Positions 1 through 9,838 of a stretch of 64,000 nt of DNA are shown piece by piece. Numbering within the stretch: the stretch's first letter is position 1; each line of letters opens with the position of its first letter. The notes beneath the pieces are model-generated. The model did no database searches. It worked only from the letters and a program-made list of their open reading frames with translations, and was not told the DNA's origin. The position numbers were made by a program, and so were the translations under genes. The stretch is taken from positions 1,037,501 through 1,101,500 of the forward strand of contig NZ_PVTT01000002.1 in the NCBI RefSeq assembly GCF_003003095.1, in the 5' to 3' direction. The DNA is from Hasllibacter halocynthiae. Its GTDB lineage: Bacteria > Pseudomonadota > Alphaproteobacteria > Rhodobacterales > Rhodobacteraceae.

Positions 1-355
<355 letters not shown>

Positions 356-427
356 TTGATCCAGTGGAGGCTAGGCCTTCCCTGATCGAGAGCATACGCC
401 AGTATGACTTGGATACGTTCCTTTTTC

Positions 428-545
428 GATCCGGTGATAATAGCGCGAGCGAAACACCCGATCCCATCCCGAACTCGGCCGTTAAGCGCCGCTGCGCCGA
501 TGGTACTGCGTCTTAAGACGTGGGAGAGTAGGTCATCGCCGGATC
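428..545 (+). rRNA. rrf: 5S ribosomal RNA
   Basis: The conserved 5S core GCGAAACACCCGATCCCAT...CGAACTCGGCCGTTAAGCGCC is present and is followed by GATGGTACTGCGTCTTAAGACG and GGGAGAGTAGGTC. The ends pair (GATCCGG at 428-434 with CCGGATC at 539-545), which sets the boundaries. It lies about 70 bases after the 23S gene and 41 bases before tRNA-fMet. Confidence 0.95.
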
Positions 546-586
546 TAGAAAGGAACGTGCGTATCTCTCCAGTATGATGTCGATGG

Positions 587-663
<77 letters not shown>

Positions 664-731
664 GACCGCCCTGATGAGGGGTTTAGTCCTTTCGAGGGCG
701 TGGTTCCGCTTCCCCACCGTTGGTTGCGCCG

Positions 732-746
732 TTAACCTCCGGCTAA
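732..746 (+). promoter_or_regulatory. CtrA-like box upstream of the secreted repeat protein
   Basis: TTAA-N7-CTAA lies at 732-735 and 743-746, one base from the alphaproteobacterial CtrA consensus TTAA-N7-TTAA. It sits 39 bases upstream of the ATG at 785, where it could overlap a promoter. Short AT motifs stand out in 70 % GC DNA but can also occur by chance. Binding is inference. Confidence 0.35.
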
Positions 747-784
747 CCCGCCCACTCGGCGGAGGGCCGTTTCCCGGAGGATCC

Positions 785-2014
785 ATGTTCATCAGACCTG
801 TTCCCATCGCCGCCGCAATCCTTGGTGCAACTGCCATGCCCGTCTCAGCGCAGGAGCAGCAGGAGGTCGCCTGCGGCGCAGGCGCCTTGTGGATCAACGG
901 CACCGAGGATGCGTCGAACGTCACCTCCTTCGAGGAGCCCGTGCAGCAGGTCACGCTTGTGCCGCAGAACGGCGCTGCGGTGACGCTGTTCACCCTGTCC
1001 GAGCAGACCGGCGTGCGGCTGGAGGCCGAGGGTGCAGATGGCGGGGACACGGTGATCGACCTGCTGGACGCGTCCGGCAACCTGATCGGCAATGACGACG
1101 ATGGTGGCGGCGCCCTTTCCTCGCGGTTGGAAGTCGATCTTCCTGCGGGGACCTATTGCCTTCAGACCCGCAGCTTCGGCGGCTCTCTGATCCCGGCGAC
1201 CGTCAGCATCGGCCTGCAGAGCCAGGAAGCGATGACGGAGGGACTGGGCGCGGTCGGCGGGGGCGGGGCATTCGGCGCGCCCGAATGCGGCCCCGACACC
1301 GAGGCGCAGACGCTGGGCGAGGGGGCTCTGGCGCCAGGCGGCTCTTTGCAGGCGACGGCCCCCATCGGCGCCGTGCCTTTCTACCGCTTCACCTTGGAAT
1401 CGGAGACGCCCATCGTCGTCACGGCCGAGAACCCCGACGCGGACCCATACGTCTATCTCTACGACGAGCGCGGTGGACTGATGGGGCAGAACGACGATTT
1501 CGACGGCCTCAACAGCCGGCTCGAGATGATGGAGCCCCTTTCGGCGGGCAGCTACTGCGTGGCGCTGGAAGCGCTGTCCGACGAGACGCAACCCGTGACC
1601 GTCACCGTGGCGGAATTCGACGCCGCCGCCGCCCAGCAGGCGCTGATAGAACGGGGCGAGATCGCGCCGCCCCTCGACGGAAGCTATCAGGTCGAGCCGC
1701 TCGGTCCCTTGCAGACGCGGCTGCGCGCCTCCGCCGATGCCGTGGACGCGTATCGGTATTATACTTTCGACATGCCGCAGTTCGGCCTCGCCACCGTCGA
1801 GGCGATCGGGCAGGGCGGGGCCGATCCCATCGTCGTCCTTTATGACGAGTTCGGCCGCGAAATCGGCTGGAATGACGACGGCCCTCAAGGTCTCGACAGC
1901 TTCCTCGCGCTGGAGCTGGCGCCCGGAACCTACATCCTTGGCGTGGGCCAGTATGGCCAAGCGGCGGCGGGCGGGATCACCGTGGCGATGACGCGCTACG
2001 TTCCCGCGCAGTAG
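785..2014 (+). CDS. secreted protein with three PPC-like beta-sandwich repeats
   Basis: This is a 409-aa exported protein of unknown role. A signal peptide (about residues 1-22, hydrophobic core then AMPVSA before QE) predicts release to the periplasm or outside. Three related units follow, centred near residues 87-125, 218-258 and 345-385. Each has the pattern D-x-hydrophobic-LYD-x-x-G-x-x-I/M-G-x-NDD...L/S-R/F-LE...L-x-AG-x-Y. This resembles the bacterial pre-peptidase C-terminal (PPC) type fold, in which Asp/Asn turns often bind calcium. No catalytic domain is visible. I chose the ATG at 785 because GGAGG (776-780) precedes it and the signal peptide begins there; an upstream in-frame ATG at 674 would spoil the signal. 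A CtrA-like box precedes the gene and a strong terminator follows. Confidence 0.8.
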   Translation: MFIRPVPIAAAILGATAMPVSAQEQQEVACGAGALWINGTEDASNVTSFEEPVQQVTLVPQNGAAVTLFTLSEQTGVRLEAEGADGGDTVIDLLDASGNLIGNDDDGGGALSSRLEVDLPAGTYCLQTRSFGGSLIPATVSIGLQSQEAMTEGLGAVGGGGAFGAPECGPDTEAQTLGEGALAPGGSLQATAPIGAVPFYRFTLESETPIVVTAENPDADPYVYLYDERGGLMGQNDDFDGLNSRLEMMEPLSAGSYCVALEALSDETQPVTVTVAEFDAAAAQQALIERGEIAPPLDGSYQVEPLGPLQTRLRASADAVDAYRYYTFDMPQFGLATVEAIGQGGADPIVVLYDEFGREIGWNDDGPQGLDSFLALELAPGTYILGVGQYGQAAAGGITVAMTRYVPAQ

Positions 2015-2051
2015 GGCGCTTGCCCGCGCAGGGCCGCACGCCCCCTGTTCG

Positions 2052-2080
2052 CGCCGCCGGCCTCGCGCCGGCGGCGTTTT
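2052..2080 (+). terminator. rho-independent terminator
   Basis: A perfect 10-bp GC stem (CGCCGCCGGC 2052-2061 with GCCGGCGGCG 2067-2076) with a 5-base loop is followed by TTTT. It ends transcription of the secreted repeat protein just before the ABC exporter genes. Confidence 0.85.
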
Positions 2081-2098
2081 CGTGTCAGGGCGAGCGGC

Positions 2099-3040
2099 AT
2101 GAGCGGAATTGTGGAAGTGGACGGGCTGGCCAAGCGTTATGATGGCGGGTTCGAAGCGTTGAAGGGCGTGGACCTTTCGATCCGAGAGGGCGAGATCCTC
2201 GCCCTTCTGGGACCGAACGGCGCGGGCAAGACGACGCTGATCTCGACCATATGCGGGATCACGGTGCCGACGGATGGGGCGGTGCGCGTGGGCGGGCATG
2301 ACGTGGTGCGCGACTTCCGCGCCGCCCGCAGGATGATCGGCCTCGTCCCGCAGGAGATCAATCTCGAGCCGTTCGAGAAGGTGCGCGACACGGTCGCCTT
2401 CTCGCGCGGGCTGTTCGGCGCGCCGCGGGACGACGCGAAGGTCGCGGCGGTGCTCGAGGCGCTGTCGCTGACGGACAAGGCCGGCAGCCAGATCAAGGAA
2501 CTGTCCGGCGGCATGAAGCGGCGGGTGCTGATCGCCAAGGCGCTGTCGCACGACCCTAAGGTCCTCTTCCTCGACGAGCCGACGGCCGGCGTCGACGTCG
2601 AGCTGCGCCGCGGCATGTGGGAGGTGGTGGCCGAGCTGAAGCGCCGGGGCGTTACGATCATCCTGACCACCCATTACATCGAGGAGGCCGAGGCCATCGC
2701 CGACCGGATCGCCGTCATCTCGAAGGGGCGGATCCTCCTCGTCGAGGAGAAGGACGCGCTCATGGCGCGGATGGGCCGCAAGGAGATGGTGCTGGAGCTG
2801 TCCGAACCCCTGGACGCGCTCCCCCCGGCACTTCGCGCGAGCGGGCTCGCCCTCGGTGCGGACGGAAGCAGCCTGCGCTACGTCTACGACGTGCATGCCG
2901 AACGAACCGGGATCACGCGGCTCCTGTCGGACCTGCAGGCTGCGGGCATCCGGGTGCGGGACGTCACGACGCGGCAGTCCAGCCTGGAGGAGATATTCAC
3001 CGGCCTCGTGGACCACGACGCGCGGGAGGCGGCGGAATGA
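2099..3040 (+). CDS. ABC transporter ATP-binding protein (YadG-like)
   Basis: This 313-aa ATPase is the cytoplasmic motor of an ABC-2 type exporter. It shows Walker A GPNGAGKT at residues 38-45, signature LSGGMKRR near 135, Walker B VLFLDE at 155-160, and the switch histidine in TTHYIEEAE. The Met and spacing of the Q-loop (VPQE) fit the YadG/CcmA group. The ~100-residue C-terminal extension is usual for this group. Its stop overlaps the permease start by four bases (ATGA), so the two are translationally coupled. The substrate cannot be read from sequence; the E. coli homologue YadGH is also uncharacterised. A terminator immediately upstream makes this the first gene of its unit. Confidence 0.9.
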   Translation: MSGIVEVDGLAKRYDGGFEALKGVDLSIREGEILALLGPNGAGKTTLISTICGITVPTDGAVRVGGHDVVRDFRAARRMIGLVPQEINLEPFEKVRDTVAFSRGLFGAPRDDAKVAAVLEALSLTDKAGSQIKELSGGMKRRVLIAKALSHDPKVLFLDEPTAGVDVELRRGMWEVVAELKRRGVTIILTTHYIEEAEAIADRIAVISKGRILLVEEKDALMARMGRKEMVLELSEPLDALPPALRASGLALGADGSSLRYVYDVHAERTGITRLLSDLQAAGIRVRDVTTRQSSLEEIFTGLVDHDAREAAE

Positions 3041-3798
3041 ACTGGTCCGCCGTCGCCGCCATCTACCGCTTCGAGATGGCCCGCTTCTTTCGCACGATCA
3101 CGCAATCGCTCGTCTCGCCCGTCCTCTCGACCTCGCTCTACTTCGTGGTGTTCGGGGCGGCGATCGGCTCCCGCATCGATCAGGTCGAGGGGGTTCCCTA
3201 TGGCGCCTTCATCGTGCCCGGCCTCATCATGCTGACGGTTCTGACGCAGGCGACGTCGAACGCCAGCTTCGGCATCTACTTCCCGAAGTTCATCGGCACC
3301 ATGTACGAGATCCTGTCGGCCCCGATCGGCTACGTCGAGATCGTGCTGGGCTACGTGGGCGCGGCGGCGACCAAGGCGCTGTTCATCGGCGTGATCATCC
3401 TCGTCACCTCCTTCTTCTTCGTGGATATGACGATCCTGCATCCGTTGGTGATGGTCGCCTTCCTGATCCTCACCTGCGTCAGCTTCGCGCTCCTGGGGTT
3501 CATCATCGGGATCTGGGCGAAGAACTTCGAGCAGCTGCAGCTCGTCCCGCTCCTCGTGATCACGCCGCTCGTGTTCCTCGGAGGCTCGTTCTACTCGATC
3601 TCGATGCTGCCGCCGTTCTGGCAGGGGGTGACGCTGTTCAACCCGGTGGTCTACCTCGTCTCGGGGTTCCGCTGGTCCTTCTTCGGGACCGCCGACGTGC
3701 CCGTGGCGATCAGCCTCGTGGCGATCGCGGCCTTCCTCGGCATCATGCTGGCGGTGACGGCGTGGATATTCCGCACCGGATGGCGGCTGAAACAGTAG
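3037..3798 (+). CDS. ABC-2 type permease (YadH-like)
   Basis: This 253-aa inner-membrane protein has about six hydrophobic segments. The ABC-2 pattern is present, including the amphipathic N-terminus ([13 protein letters not shown]) and the segment [16 protein letters not shown] before the last helices, typical of the YadH/NodJ group. The start ATG overlaps the ATPase stop, which fixes it. With the upstream ATPase it would form a homodimeric-permease exporter for an unknown lipid, glycan or drug. glpD begins only 22 bases further on, so the two units may be co-transcribed even though no functional link is obvious. Confidence 0.9.
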   Translation: MNWSAVAAIYRFEMARFFRTITQSLVSPVLSTSLYFVVFGAAIGSRIDQVEGVPYGAFIVPGLIMLTVLTQATSNASFGIYFPKFIGTMYEILSAPIGYVEIVLGYVGAAATKALFIGVIILVTSFFFVDMTILHPLVMVAFLILTCVSFALLGFIIGIWAKNFEQLQLVPLLVITPLVFLGGSFYSISMLPPFWQGVTLFNPVVYLVSGFRWSFFGTADVPVAISLVAIAAFLGIMLAVTAWIFRTGWRLKQ

Positions 3799-3820
3799 CG
3801 GAGCGGAGGCGTTGGACGGC

Positions 3821-5365
3821 ATGACGGATACCGACATCCTGGTCATCGGCGGCGGCGTGAACGGCTGCGGCATCGCCCGCGACGCAGCCGGGCGGGGCCT
3901 TTCCGTCACCCTCTGCGAGATGGGGGACCTGGCCGGCGCCACCTCCTCGGCTTCCACCAAGCTCTTCCATGGGGGGCTGCGCTATCTCGAGTTCTTCGAG
4001 TTCGGCCTCGTCCGCAAGGCGCTGGTCGAGCGGGGAACGCTCCTCGAGGCGATGCCCCATATCGCCTGGCCGATGCGCTTCGTGCTGCCCTACGACCCCG
4101 AGGCGCGGTTCGAAGGGGACACACCGACCTCGAAGCTCCTGTCCCGGGCGATGCCCTGGATGAAGGGGCGGCGGCCGGACTGGCTGATCCGAACGGGGCT
4201 GTTCCTCTACGACCGGATGGGCGGGCGGGGGCATTTCCCCGGGACGAAGACGATCCGACTGGCGGACGATCCGGCTGGCGCCTCCCTGAAGCCGCGATTC
4301 GAGAAGGCGTTCGAGTATTCGGACGCCTGGGTCGAGGACAGCCGCCTCGTCGCGCTGAACGCCCGCGACGCGGCCCAGCGGGGTGCCGACGTGCGCACGC
4401 GCTGCAAGGTCTTCTCGGCCGAGCGGCGGGAGGGGCGCTGGCACGTCGAGACCACGGACGGCCCCGTCCGCGCGCGCGCCCTGGTGAACGCCGCCGGTCC
4501 CTGGGTCGAGGAGGTGCTGACCGGCACGCTCAGGCGGAACACCGAAGCCGGCGTCCGGCTGGTCCGCGGCAGCCACGTCGTCACCCGCAAGCTCTTCGAC
4601 CACGGCAAGTGCTACTTCTTCCAGGGCCGCGACGGGCGGATCATCTTCGCCATCCCCTACGAGTACGACTTCACCCTGATCGGCACCACTGACGCCGAGC
4701 ACGACGACCTCCACGCCAAGCCCGAGGCAACGGAGGAGGAGGTCGACTACCTCCTCGCCTTCGCGTCCGAATACTTCGCCGACCCTGTCACGCGCGAGGA
4801 CGTCGTGCACACCTATTCGGGGGTTCGCCCGCTCTATGACGACGGGGCGAAATCGGCCACGGCGGCGACGCGGGACTACGTCCTCCTGATGGACGAGGGG
4901 GGGGGCGCGCCGCTCCTGTCGGTGTTCGGGGGCAAGATCACGACCTACCGGACGCTGGCGCAGTCGGCGACGGACCAGGTGGCCGGCGCCCTGGGGAACG
5001 ACAGTCCCGCCTGGACCGAAGGCGCGCCCCTGCCGGGCGGCGACTTCCCCGTGGGCGGGCACCTGAAGCTGATCGCGGACCTGAAGGCGGCGCACCCGTT
5101 CCTGTCGGACCGCTGGGCGCACCGCCTCGTGCGGGCCTACGGCACGGAGGCGGCCGAGTTGCTGGAGGGGGGCGAGGCCGCGCTTGGCCGGCGCTTCGGC
5201 GCCGACCTGACGGAGTGCGAGATCGATTGGCTGCGGACGCGCGAGTTCGCGCGCACCGCCGAGGACGTGCTCTGGCGCCGCTCGAAGCTGGGGCTGCACA
5301 TGACCGAAGGCGAGCGGGCGGAGGTCGGCGCCTTCATGGGCGAGGCGCGCGAGGCCGCCGAGTAG
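3821..5365 (+). CDS. glpD: aerobic glycerol-3-phosphate dehydrogenase
   Basis: This 514-aa FAD enzyme oxidises sn-glycerol-3-phosphate to dihydroxyacetone phosphate at the membrane and passes electrons to ubiquinone. The FAD dinucleotide fold GGGVNGCG is at residues 10-17. The family motif ATSSASTKLFHGGLRYLE follows, with FAIPYE..FTLIGTTD and SGVRPLYDD further on, and the C-terminal helical domain is present. The length matches the family. I prefer the ATG at 3821 (GGAGG at 3805-3809); an in-frame TTG at 3812 is only two bases from that site. glpK lies 51 bases downstream. No glpF or glpR is nearby. Confidence 0.95.
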   Translation: MTDTDILVIGGGVNGCGIARDAAGRGLSVTLCEMGDLAGATSSASTKLFHGGLRYLEFFEFGLVRKALVERGTLLEAMPHIAWPMRFVLPYDPEARFEGDTPTSKLLSRAMPWMKGRRPDWLIRTGLFLYDRMGGRGHFPGTKTIRLADDPAGASLKPRFEKAFEYSDAWVEDSRLVALNARDAAQRGADVRTRCKVFSAERREGRWHVETTDGPVRARALVNAAGPWVEEVLTGTLRRNTEAGVRLVRGSHVVTRKLFDHGKCYFFQGRDGRIIFAIPYEYDFTLIGTTDAEHDDLHAKPEATEEEVDYLLAFASEYFADPVTREDVVHTYSGVRPLYDDGAKSATAATRDYVLLMDEGGGAPLLSVFGGKITTYRTLAQSATDQVAGALGNDSPAWTEGAPLPGGDFPVGGHLKLIADLKAAHPFLSDRWAHRLVRAYGTEAAELLEGGEAALGRRFGADLTECEIDWLRTREFARTAEDVLWRRSKLGLHMTEGERAEVGAFMGEAREAAE

Positions 5366-5416
5366 CTTGCGCGTCCCGCCCTGCCGGGCCAGCCTCCGCC
5401 CAAAGGGGAGGGGCCA

Positions 5417-6874
5417 TTGTCCGTCATCGCCATCGATCAGGGCACCACGTCCTCGCGCGCCATCCGCTTCGGGCCCGACCTCGCGCCCGAGGCGACCGCG
5501 CAGGAGGAGTTCGAGCAGTACTTCCCCGCCTCCGGCTGGGTCGAGCACGAGGCCGCCGACCTTTGGGAGACGACGCGCCGCGTCACGGCCGAGGTGATGG
5601 ACAGCTCCGTCCGGGCGATCGGCATCACCAACCAGCGCGAGACCACCGTGGTATGGGACCGCCGCACGGGCGAGCCGATCCACCGCGCGATCGTCTGGCA
5701 GGACCGGCGCACCGCCGACCGCTGCGCCGCGCTGAAGAAGGAGGGCCTGGAGGAGCGGGCGACCGAGGTGACGGGTCTGCTGCTCGACCCCTACTTCTCG
5801 GGCACCAAGCTGGCCTGGATCCTCGACGAGGTCGAAGGCGCGCGCGAGCGGGCCGAGGCGGGCGAGCTGCTCTTCGGCACGGTCGACACCTGGCTGATCT
5901 GGAACCTGACGGAAGGCCGGGTCCATGCGACGGACCACACCAACGCTTGCCGGACGCTGCTCTACGACATCCGGGCCGGGGACTGGTCGGACGAGATGCT
6001 GGAGATGCTGGACGTTCCCCGCGCCGTCCTCCCCGAGATCCGGGACTGCGACGGCGATTTCGGCGAGACGACGCTCTTCGGCGACCCGGTCCCGATCCGG
6101 GGCGTGGCGGGCGACCAGCAGGCGGCCACGGTGGGCCAGGCCTGCTTCGAGCCGGGGATGCTGAAGTCGACCTACGGCACGGGGTGCTTCGCGCTCCTGA
6201 ACACCGGGGACGCGCCGCAGTTCTCGAAGAGCCGGCTGCTGACCACCGTGGCCTACCGCCTGGGGGGCAGGACCACCTACGCCCTGGAAGGGGCCATCTT
6301 CATCGCGGGCGCGGCCGTGCAGTGGCTGCGCGACGGCCTCGGGATCGTCGAGGCGGCGCACGAGACGGCGCGCATGGCGGCGAGGGCGGACCCCAAGCAG
6401 GACGTGCTGCTGGTGCCGGCCTTCACCGGCCTCGGCGCGCCGCATTGGGTGCCGGAGGCGCGCGGCGCGCTCTTCGGGCTGACGCGGGGCACGGGGCGCG
6501 ACGAGGTGGCGAAGGCGGCTCTGGAATCGGTGGGCTACCAGACGCTGGATCTGATCCGCGCCATGCAGGCGGACCATGGCGGGGACACGGGCGCGGTGAT
6601 CCGGGTGGACGGGGGCATGACGGCCTCGGACCCGGCGATGCAGTTCCTGGCCGACATCACCGGGGGGCGGGTGGACCGGCCCACCATCCTCGAGACGACG
6701 GCGCTGGGCGTCGCGTGGATCGCGGGGCACGCGGTCGGCCTCTACCCCGGCGCGGAGGGCTTCGCGGCGCGCTGGGCGCTCGACCGCAGCTTCGAGCCCG
6801 CGATGGACGAGGCCGAGCGTGCGGCGCGGACCGAGCGATGGGACCGGGCGGTGGCGGCGACGCGGGGCGTCTGA
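5417..6874 (+). CDS. glpK: glycerol kinase
   Basis: This 485-aa FGGY-family kinase phosphorylates glycerol with ATP and supplies the substrate for glpD next door. The N-terminal DQGTTSSR phosphate-binding motif is at residues 7-14. [23 protein letters not shown], the glycerol-binding region, [12 protein letters not shown] and [22 protein letters not shown] are all conserved. The start is TTG at 5417, because it places [11 protein letters not shown] exactly where the family begins and a GGGGAGG stretch precedes it; no ATG fits. The gene ends nine bases before the convergent uvrC stop. Allosteric control cannot be judged here. Confidence 0.95.
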   Translation: MSVIAIDQGTTSSRAIRFGPDLAPEATAQEEFEQYFPASGWVEHEAADLWETTRRVTAEVMDSSVRAIGITNQRETTVVWDRRTGEPIHRAIVWQDRRTADRCAALKKEGLEERATEVTGLLLDPYFSGTKLAWILDEVEGARERAEAGELLFGTVDTWLIWNLTEGRVHATDHTNACRTLLYDIRAGDWSDEMLEMLDVPRAVLPEIRDCDGDFGETTLFGDPVPIRGVAGDQQAATVGQACFEPGMLKSTYGTGCFALLNTGDAPQFSKSRLLTTVAYRLGGRTTYALEGAIFIAGAAVQWLRDGLGIVEAAHETARMAARADPKQDVLLVPAFTGLGAPHWVPEARGALFGLTRGTGRDEVAKAALESVGYQTLDLIRAMQADHGGDTGAVIRVDGGMTASDPAMQFLADITGGRVDRPTILETTALGVAWIAGHAVGLYPGAEGFAARWALDRSFEPAMDEAERAARTERWDRAVAATRGV

Positions 6875-6883
6875 AGCCTTCCC

Positions 6884-8755
6884 TCAGCCCGCCTGGAAGT
6901 GGTCGTAGATCTTCTGCGCGAGGCTCTTCGAGATGCCCGGCACCGCCTGAAGGTCCTTCAGGTTCGCGCGCGAGACCGCCTTGGCGCTGCCGAAATGGCG
7001 CAGAAGGGCTGACTTGCGCCCCTGCCCGACGCCCGGCACGTCGTCCAAGGGGTTGGCCATGAAGCCCTTCGACCGCTTGGCCCGGTGGGTGCCGATGGCG
7101 AAGCGGTGCGCCTCGTCGCGCATCCGCTGCACGAAGTAGAGGACGGGGTCCTGCCGGCGCAGGGCGAAGGACGGCCTGCCCGGGACGTGGAAGACCTCCT
7201 TGCCGGCGTCGCGGTCGACGCCCTTGGCGACGCCGACCACCGGGACGTCGTCCACGCCCATCTCGCGCAGGACCTTCGCGACGGCCGAGACCTGGCCCGC
7301 GCCGCCGTCGATCAGCAGAAGGTCCGGCCAGCCCTGCCCCTCGCGGTCCGGGTCCTCCTTCAGCAGGCGCGTGAAGCGGCGGGTCAGCACCTCGGTCATC
7401 ATGCCGAAATCGTCGCCCGCGGTGATGCCGTCGCCCTTGATGTTGAACTTGCGGTACTGGCCCTTCTCGTAGCCGTCCGGGCCGACGACGACGAAGGCGC
7501 CGACCGCGTCCGCGCCCATGATGTGCGAGTTGTCGTAGACCTCGATCCGGCGAGGCGTCTCCGGCAGACCGAACGCCTCGGCCAGCCCCTCCAGCAGCTT
7601 GGCCTGCGCGGCGCCCTCGGACATGCGGCGGGTCAGCGATTCCCTCGCGTTGCGCAGGGCGAAGGCCACCAGCTCGGCCTTCTCGCCCTTCTGGGGAACG
7701 CCGATGCGAACCTTGCGCCCGGCCTTCTCGCCCAGGGCCTTCTCCATGAGGGCGGTGTCCTCCAGCCCGTGCGAGACGAGGAGGAGGGAGGGCGCCTCCC
7801 GGTTCTCGTAGAACTGTCCGACGAAGGCCTCCATGACCTCCGCCGGGTCCTCCTCGCCCGAGACCTTGGGATAATAGTCGCGGTTGCCCCAGTTCTGGCC
7901 AGCGCGGATGAAGAAGACCTGCACGCAGGCCTGCCCGCCGGCGGTGTGCAGCGCGATCACGTCCGCCTCGGGCGTCGACTTGGGGTTCACGCCCTGCACG
8001 GACTGCACCATCGTCAGCGCCTTGATCCGGTCGCGCAGGGCGGCCGCGCGCTCGAACTCCATGGCTTCGGCGGCCTCCTCCATCTGGTGGGCGAGGTTCT
8101 CCTGCACCTTGGTGGTCTTTCCCTGCAGGAAGCGGGCGGCGTCGCGGACGCTCTCGGCGTACTCCTCCTCGGAGACGAGGCCGACGCAGGGCCCCGAGCA
8201 GCGCTTGATCTGGTAGAGCAGGCAGGGCCGCGAGCGCGAGTCGAACATCGCATCCGAGCAGTTCCGCAGGAGGAACACCTTCTGCAGCTGCGTCAGCACG
8301 CGGTTCACCGCGCCCGCGGACGCGAACGGACCGAAATACTGCCCGCCCGGCGCCTTGCGGCCGCGGTGCTTGGCGATGCGCGGGAAATCGTGGTCGGCGG
8401 TGAACATGATGTTCGGGAACGACTTGTCGTCCCGCAGCAGCACGTTGAACTTCGGCTTGAGCTGCTTGATCAGGTTCTGCTCGAGCAGCAGCGCCTCGGT
8501 CTCGGTCCGGGTCGTGAGGAACATCATCGACGCCGTCTCGCAGATCATGCGCCGGATGCGGGGGCTGTGGCCCGAGAGGCGGGCGTAGGACGAGACCCGC
8601 GCCTTCAGGTTCTTCGCCTTACCGACATAGAGGACGCGGCTCTCGGCGTCGAGCATCCGGTACACGCCGGGCGAGCCGTCGATCTGGCGCAGGTGGCGCT
8701 TGATGACCTCGGGGCCGGTGGCGGGCTTGGGCATGTCGGGGTTCAGCTGGTTCAT
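6884..8755 (-). CDS. uvrC: excinuclease ABC subunit C
   Basis: This 623-aa nuclease makes both incisions in nucleotide excision repair after UvrA and UvrB load on damage. The GIY-YIG-type domain is N-terminal (GVYRM 30-34 and VLYVGKAKNL 41-50). The UVR motif follows (LAHQMEEAAEAMEFERAAALRD), then the RNase H-like 5' nuclease domain (EVYDNSHIMG, DLLLIDGGAGQ), and a helix-hairpin-helix pair at the C-terminus (DDVPGVGQGRKSALLRHFGS). The start at 8755 gives the usual family N-terminus; an ATG ten codons upstream lacks a ribosome site. The gene is convergent with glpK and separated from its upstream neighbour by 312 bases. Confidence 0.96.
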   Translation of the reverse strand: MNQLNPDMPKPATGPEVIKRHLRQIDGSPGVYRMLDAESRVLYVGKAKNLKARVSSYARLSGHSPRIRRMICETASMMFLTTRTETEALLLEQNLIKQLKPKFNVLLRDDKSFPNIMFTADHDFPRIAKHRGRKAPGGQYFGPFASAGAVNRVLTQLQKVFLLRNCSDAMFDSRSRPCLLYQIKRCSGPCVGLVSEEEYAESVRDAARFLQGKTTKVQENLAHQMEEAAEAMEFERAAALRDRIKALTMVQSVQGVNPKSTPEADVIALHTAGGQACVQVFFIRAGQNWGNRDYYPKVSGEEDPAEVMEAFVGQFYENREAPSLLLVSHGLEDTALMEKALGEKAGRKVRIGVPQKGEKAELVAFALRNARESLTRRMSEGAAQAKLLEGLAEAFGLPETPRRIEVYDNSHIMGADAVGAFVVVGPDGYEKGQYRKFNIKGDGITAGDDFGMMTEVLTRRFTRLLKEDPDREGQGWPDLLLIDGGAGQVSAVAKVLREMGVDDVPVVGVAKGVDRDAGKEVFHVPGRPSFALRRQDPVLYFVQRMRDEAHRFAIGTHRAKRSKGFMANPLDDVPGVGQGRKSALLRHFGSAKAVSRANLKDLQAVPGISKSLAQKIYDHFQAG

Positions 8756-9067
8756 CGGTCGAATCGGGCCTCCCCCGCGCTGCATCCCATGGCAAGACGG
8801 GAACGATCCCCAGGACTGTGGGTAACTCGGTGGGTGAAATGGTCCCTCGCCCCCCTCGGGGTCAAGGATTCAAGGCCCGGGGGTCGAATGCCCAAATCTT
8901 GGGCGAAATATAGCCCATTGATATCGAACGAAAGATAAATACAGCCCTGCCGGGCGGCCGGTTCCTTGACGGTTCGATGACGCGGTCTAGCCCGTGCGCT
9001 CCCTTCGTGCACAACTCCCGCGTCTCGGCGGCGCCGGGCCTGCGTCCCTTGCCGGGCCGCCGCTTCG
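8756..9067. other. intergenic region upstream of uvrC with an AT-rich island
   Basis: No convincing gene lies in these 312 bases. The segment 8885-8945 is far richer in A/T than anything around it and includes CCCAAATCTTGGG (8891-8903, a 5-bp inverted repeat) and several TATA-like hexamers on both strands. It is the natural place for the uvrC promoter (minus strand, for example TATATT just upstream), but no -35 element at correct spacing is clear. I see no LexA-type box that I would defend. Confidence 0.4.
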
Positions 9068-9838
9068 TCAGCCCCCGCCCAGGACGTCCCGCGTCCGCCA
9101 TCCCAGATGCTGGCCGCCATCGACGCAGATCACCTGCCCCGTCACGGCCCGTGCGCCGAGGAGGTAGTCGAGCGCGTCCGCGATCCCCTCGGGGTCGCCG
9201 CCCCGTCCGAGGATCGTGGCGGCGCGCTGGGCGGCGAAATGCGCCTCGGACTGGCGGCTCGCGCGCAGGGTAGGGCCGGGGGCGATGGCGTTGACCCGGA
9301 TGGCGGGGGCCAGCGCTTGGGCGCCCGTCCGCGTCAGCCACCACAGCCCCGCCTTCGCGAGCGAGTATGTCGCGAACTCCGGCGTGGGCTTGAGGACGCG
9401 CTGGTCGACCATGTTGACGACGAGGCCGGAGGCGAGCGGCTCGCCGTCCCCCCCGGGCTCCAGCCCCTGCTCGGCCATGGCCTGCATCAGCCAGAACGGC
9501 GCCTCGAGGTTCGATCCCAGATGGCGGTCCCAGCCTTCGGGCGTCGCGGTGCGAATGTCGTCGCGCTCGAAGATCGAGGCGTTGTTCACGAGGACGGTGA
9601 CCGGCCCGCCGAGCGCCCCGGCCGCGCGCGGCAGAAGGGCGCGGGCCACGTCCCGGTCGAGGAGGTCGCCGCGTACCGTCTCGGCCACCGCGCCCTCGGC
9701 CTGGACCATGGCGGCCGTCTCCTCCGCGCCCGCGGCGCTCTCGTGGTAGTGGACCGCGACCGCATGACCCCTGCGTGCCAGCCGCACGGCCATCGCGCGC
9801 CCCAGCCGCCCGCCCGCCCCGGTGACCAGCGCCCTCAC
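9068..9838 (-). CDS. SDR family oxidoreductase, pteridine reductase (FolM)-like
   Basis: This 256-aa short-chain dehydrogenase has the NAD(P) motif TGAGGRLG near the N-terminus, NNAS at the end of strand beta-4, and the catalytic YSLAK. The sequence LVNNASIF and the late VDGGQHLG resemble the pteridine reductase / dihydromonapterin reductase (FolM) branch, so reduction of a pterin is the best guess; the substrate is not proven by sequence. The GTG at 9838 is preferred because it gives the standard SDR start (VRALVTGAGG) and overlaps the stop of the exchanger gene upstream by four bases (GTGA), implying coupled translation. Confidence 0.8.
   Translation of the reverse strand: MRALVTGAGGRLGRAMAVRLARRGHAVAVHYHESAAGAEETAAMVQAEGAVAETVRGDLLDRDVARALLPRAAGALGGPVTVLVNNASIFERDDIRTATPEGWDRHLGSNLEAPFWLMQAMAEQGLEPGGDGEPLASGLVVNMVDQRVLKPTPEFATYSLAKAGLWWLTRTGAQALAPAIRVNAIAPGPTLRASRQSEAHFAAQRAATILGRGGDPEGIADALDYLLGARAVTGQVICVDGGQHLGWRTRDVLGGG

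Noticed and set aside
2099-5365. Idea that the ABC exporter is a glycerol or glycerol-3-phosphate importer because glpD follows
   Set aside because: The pair is an ABC-2 type exporter with no substrate-binding protein; glycerol importers of the ABC type have a different gene set.
3743-6730. Very long minus-strand open frame (about 995 codons) opposite glpD-glpK
   Set aside because: It lies wholly antisense to two well-supported genes, has no ribosome site and has an Arg/Pro/Gly/Ala composition typical of reverse-frame reading in GC-rich DNA.
7085-8938. Plus-strand open frame opposite uvrC
   Set aside because: uvrC on the minus strand has all family motifs; the plus frame is a shadow rich in Arg, His and Gly.
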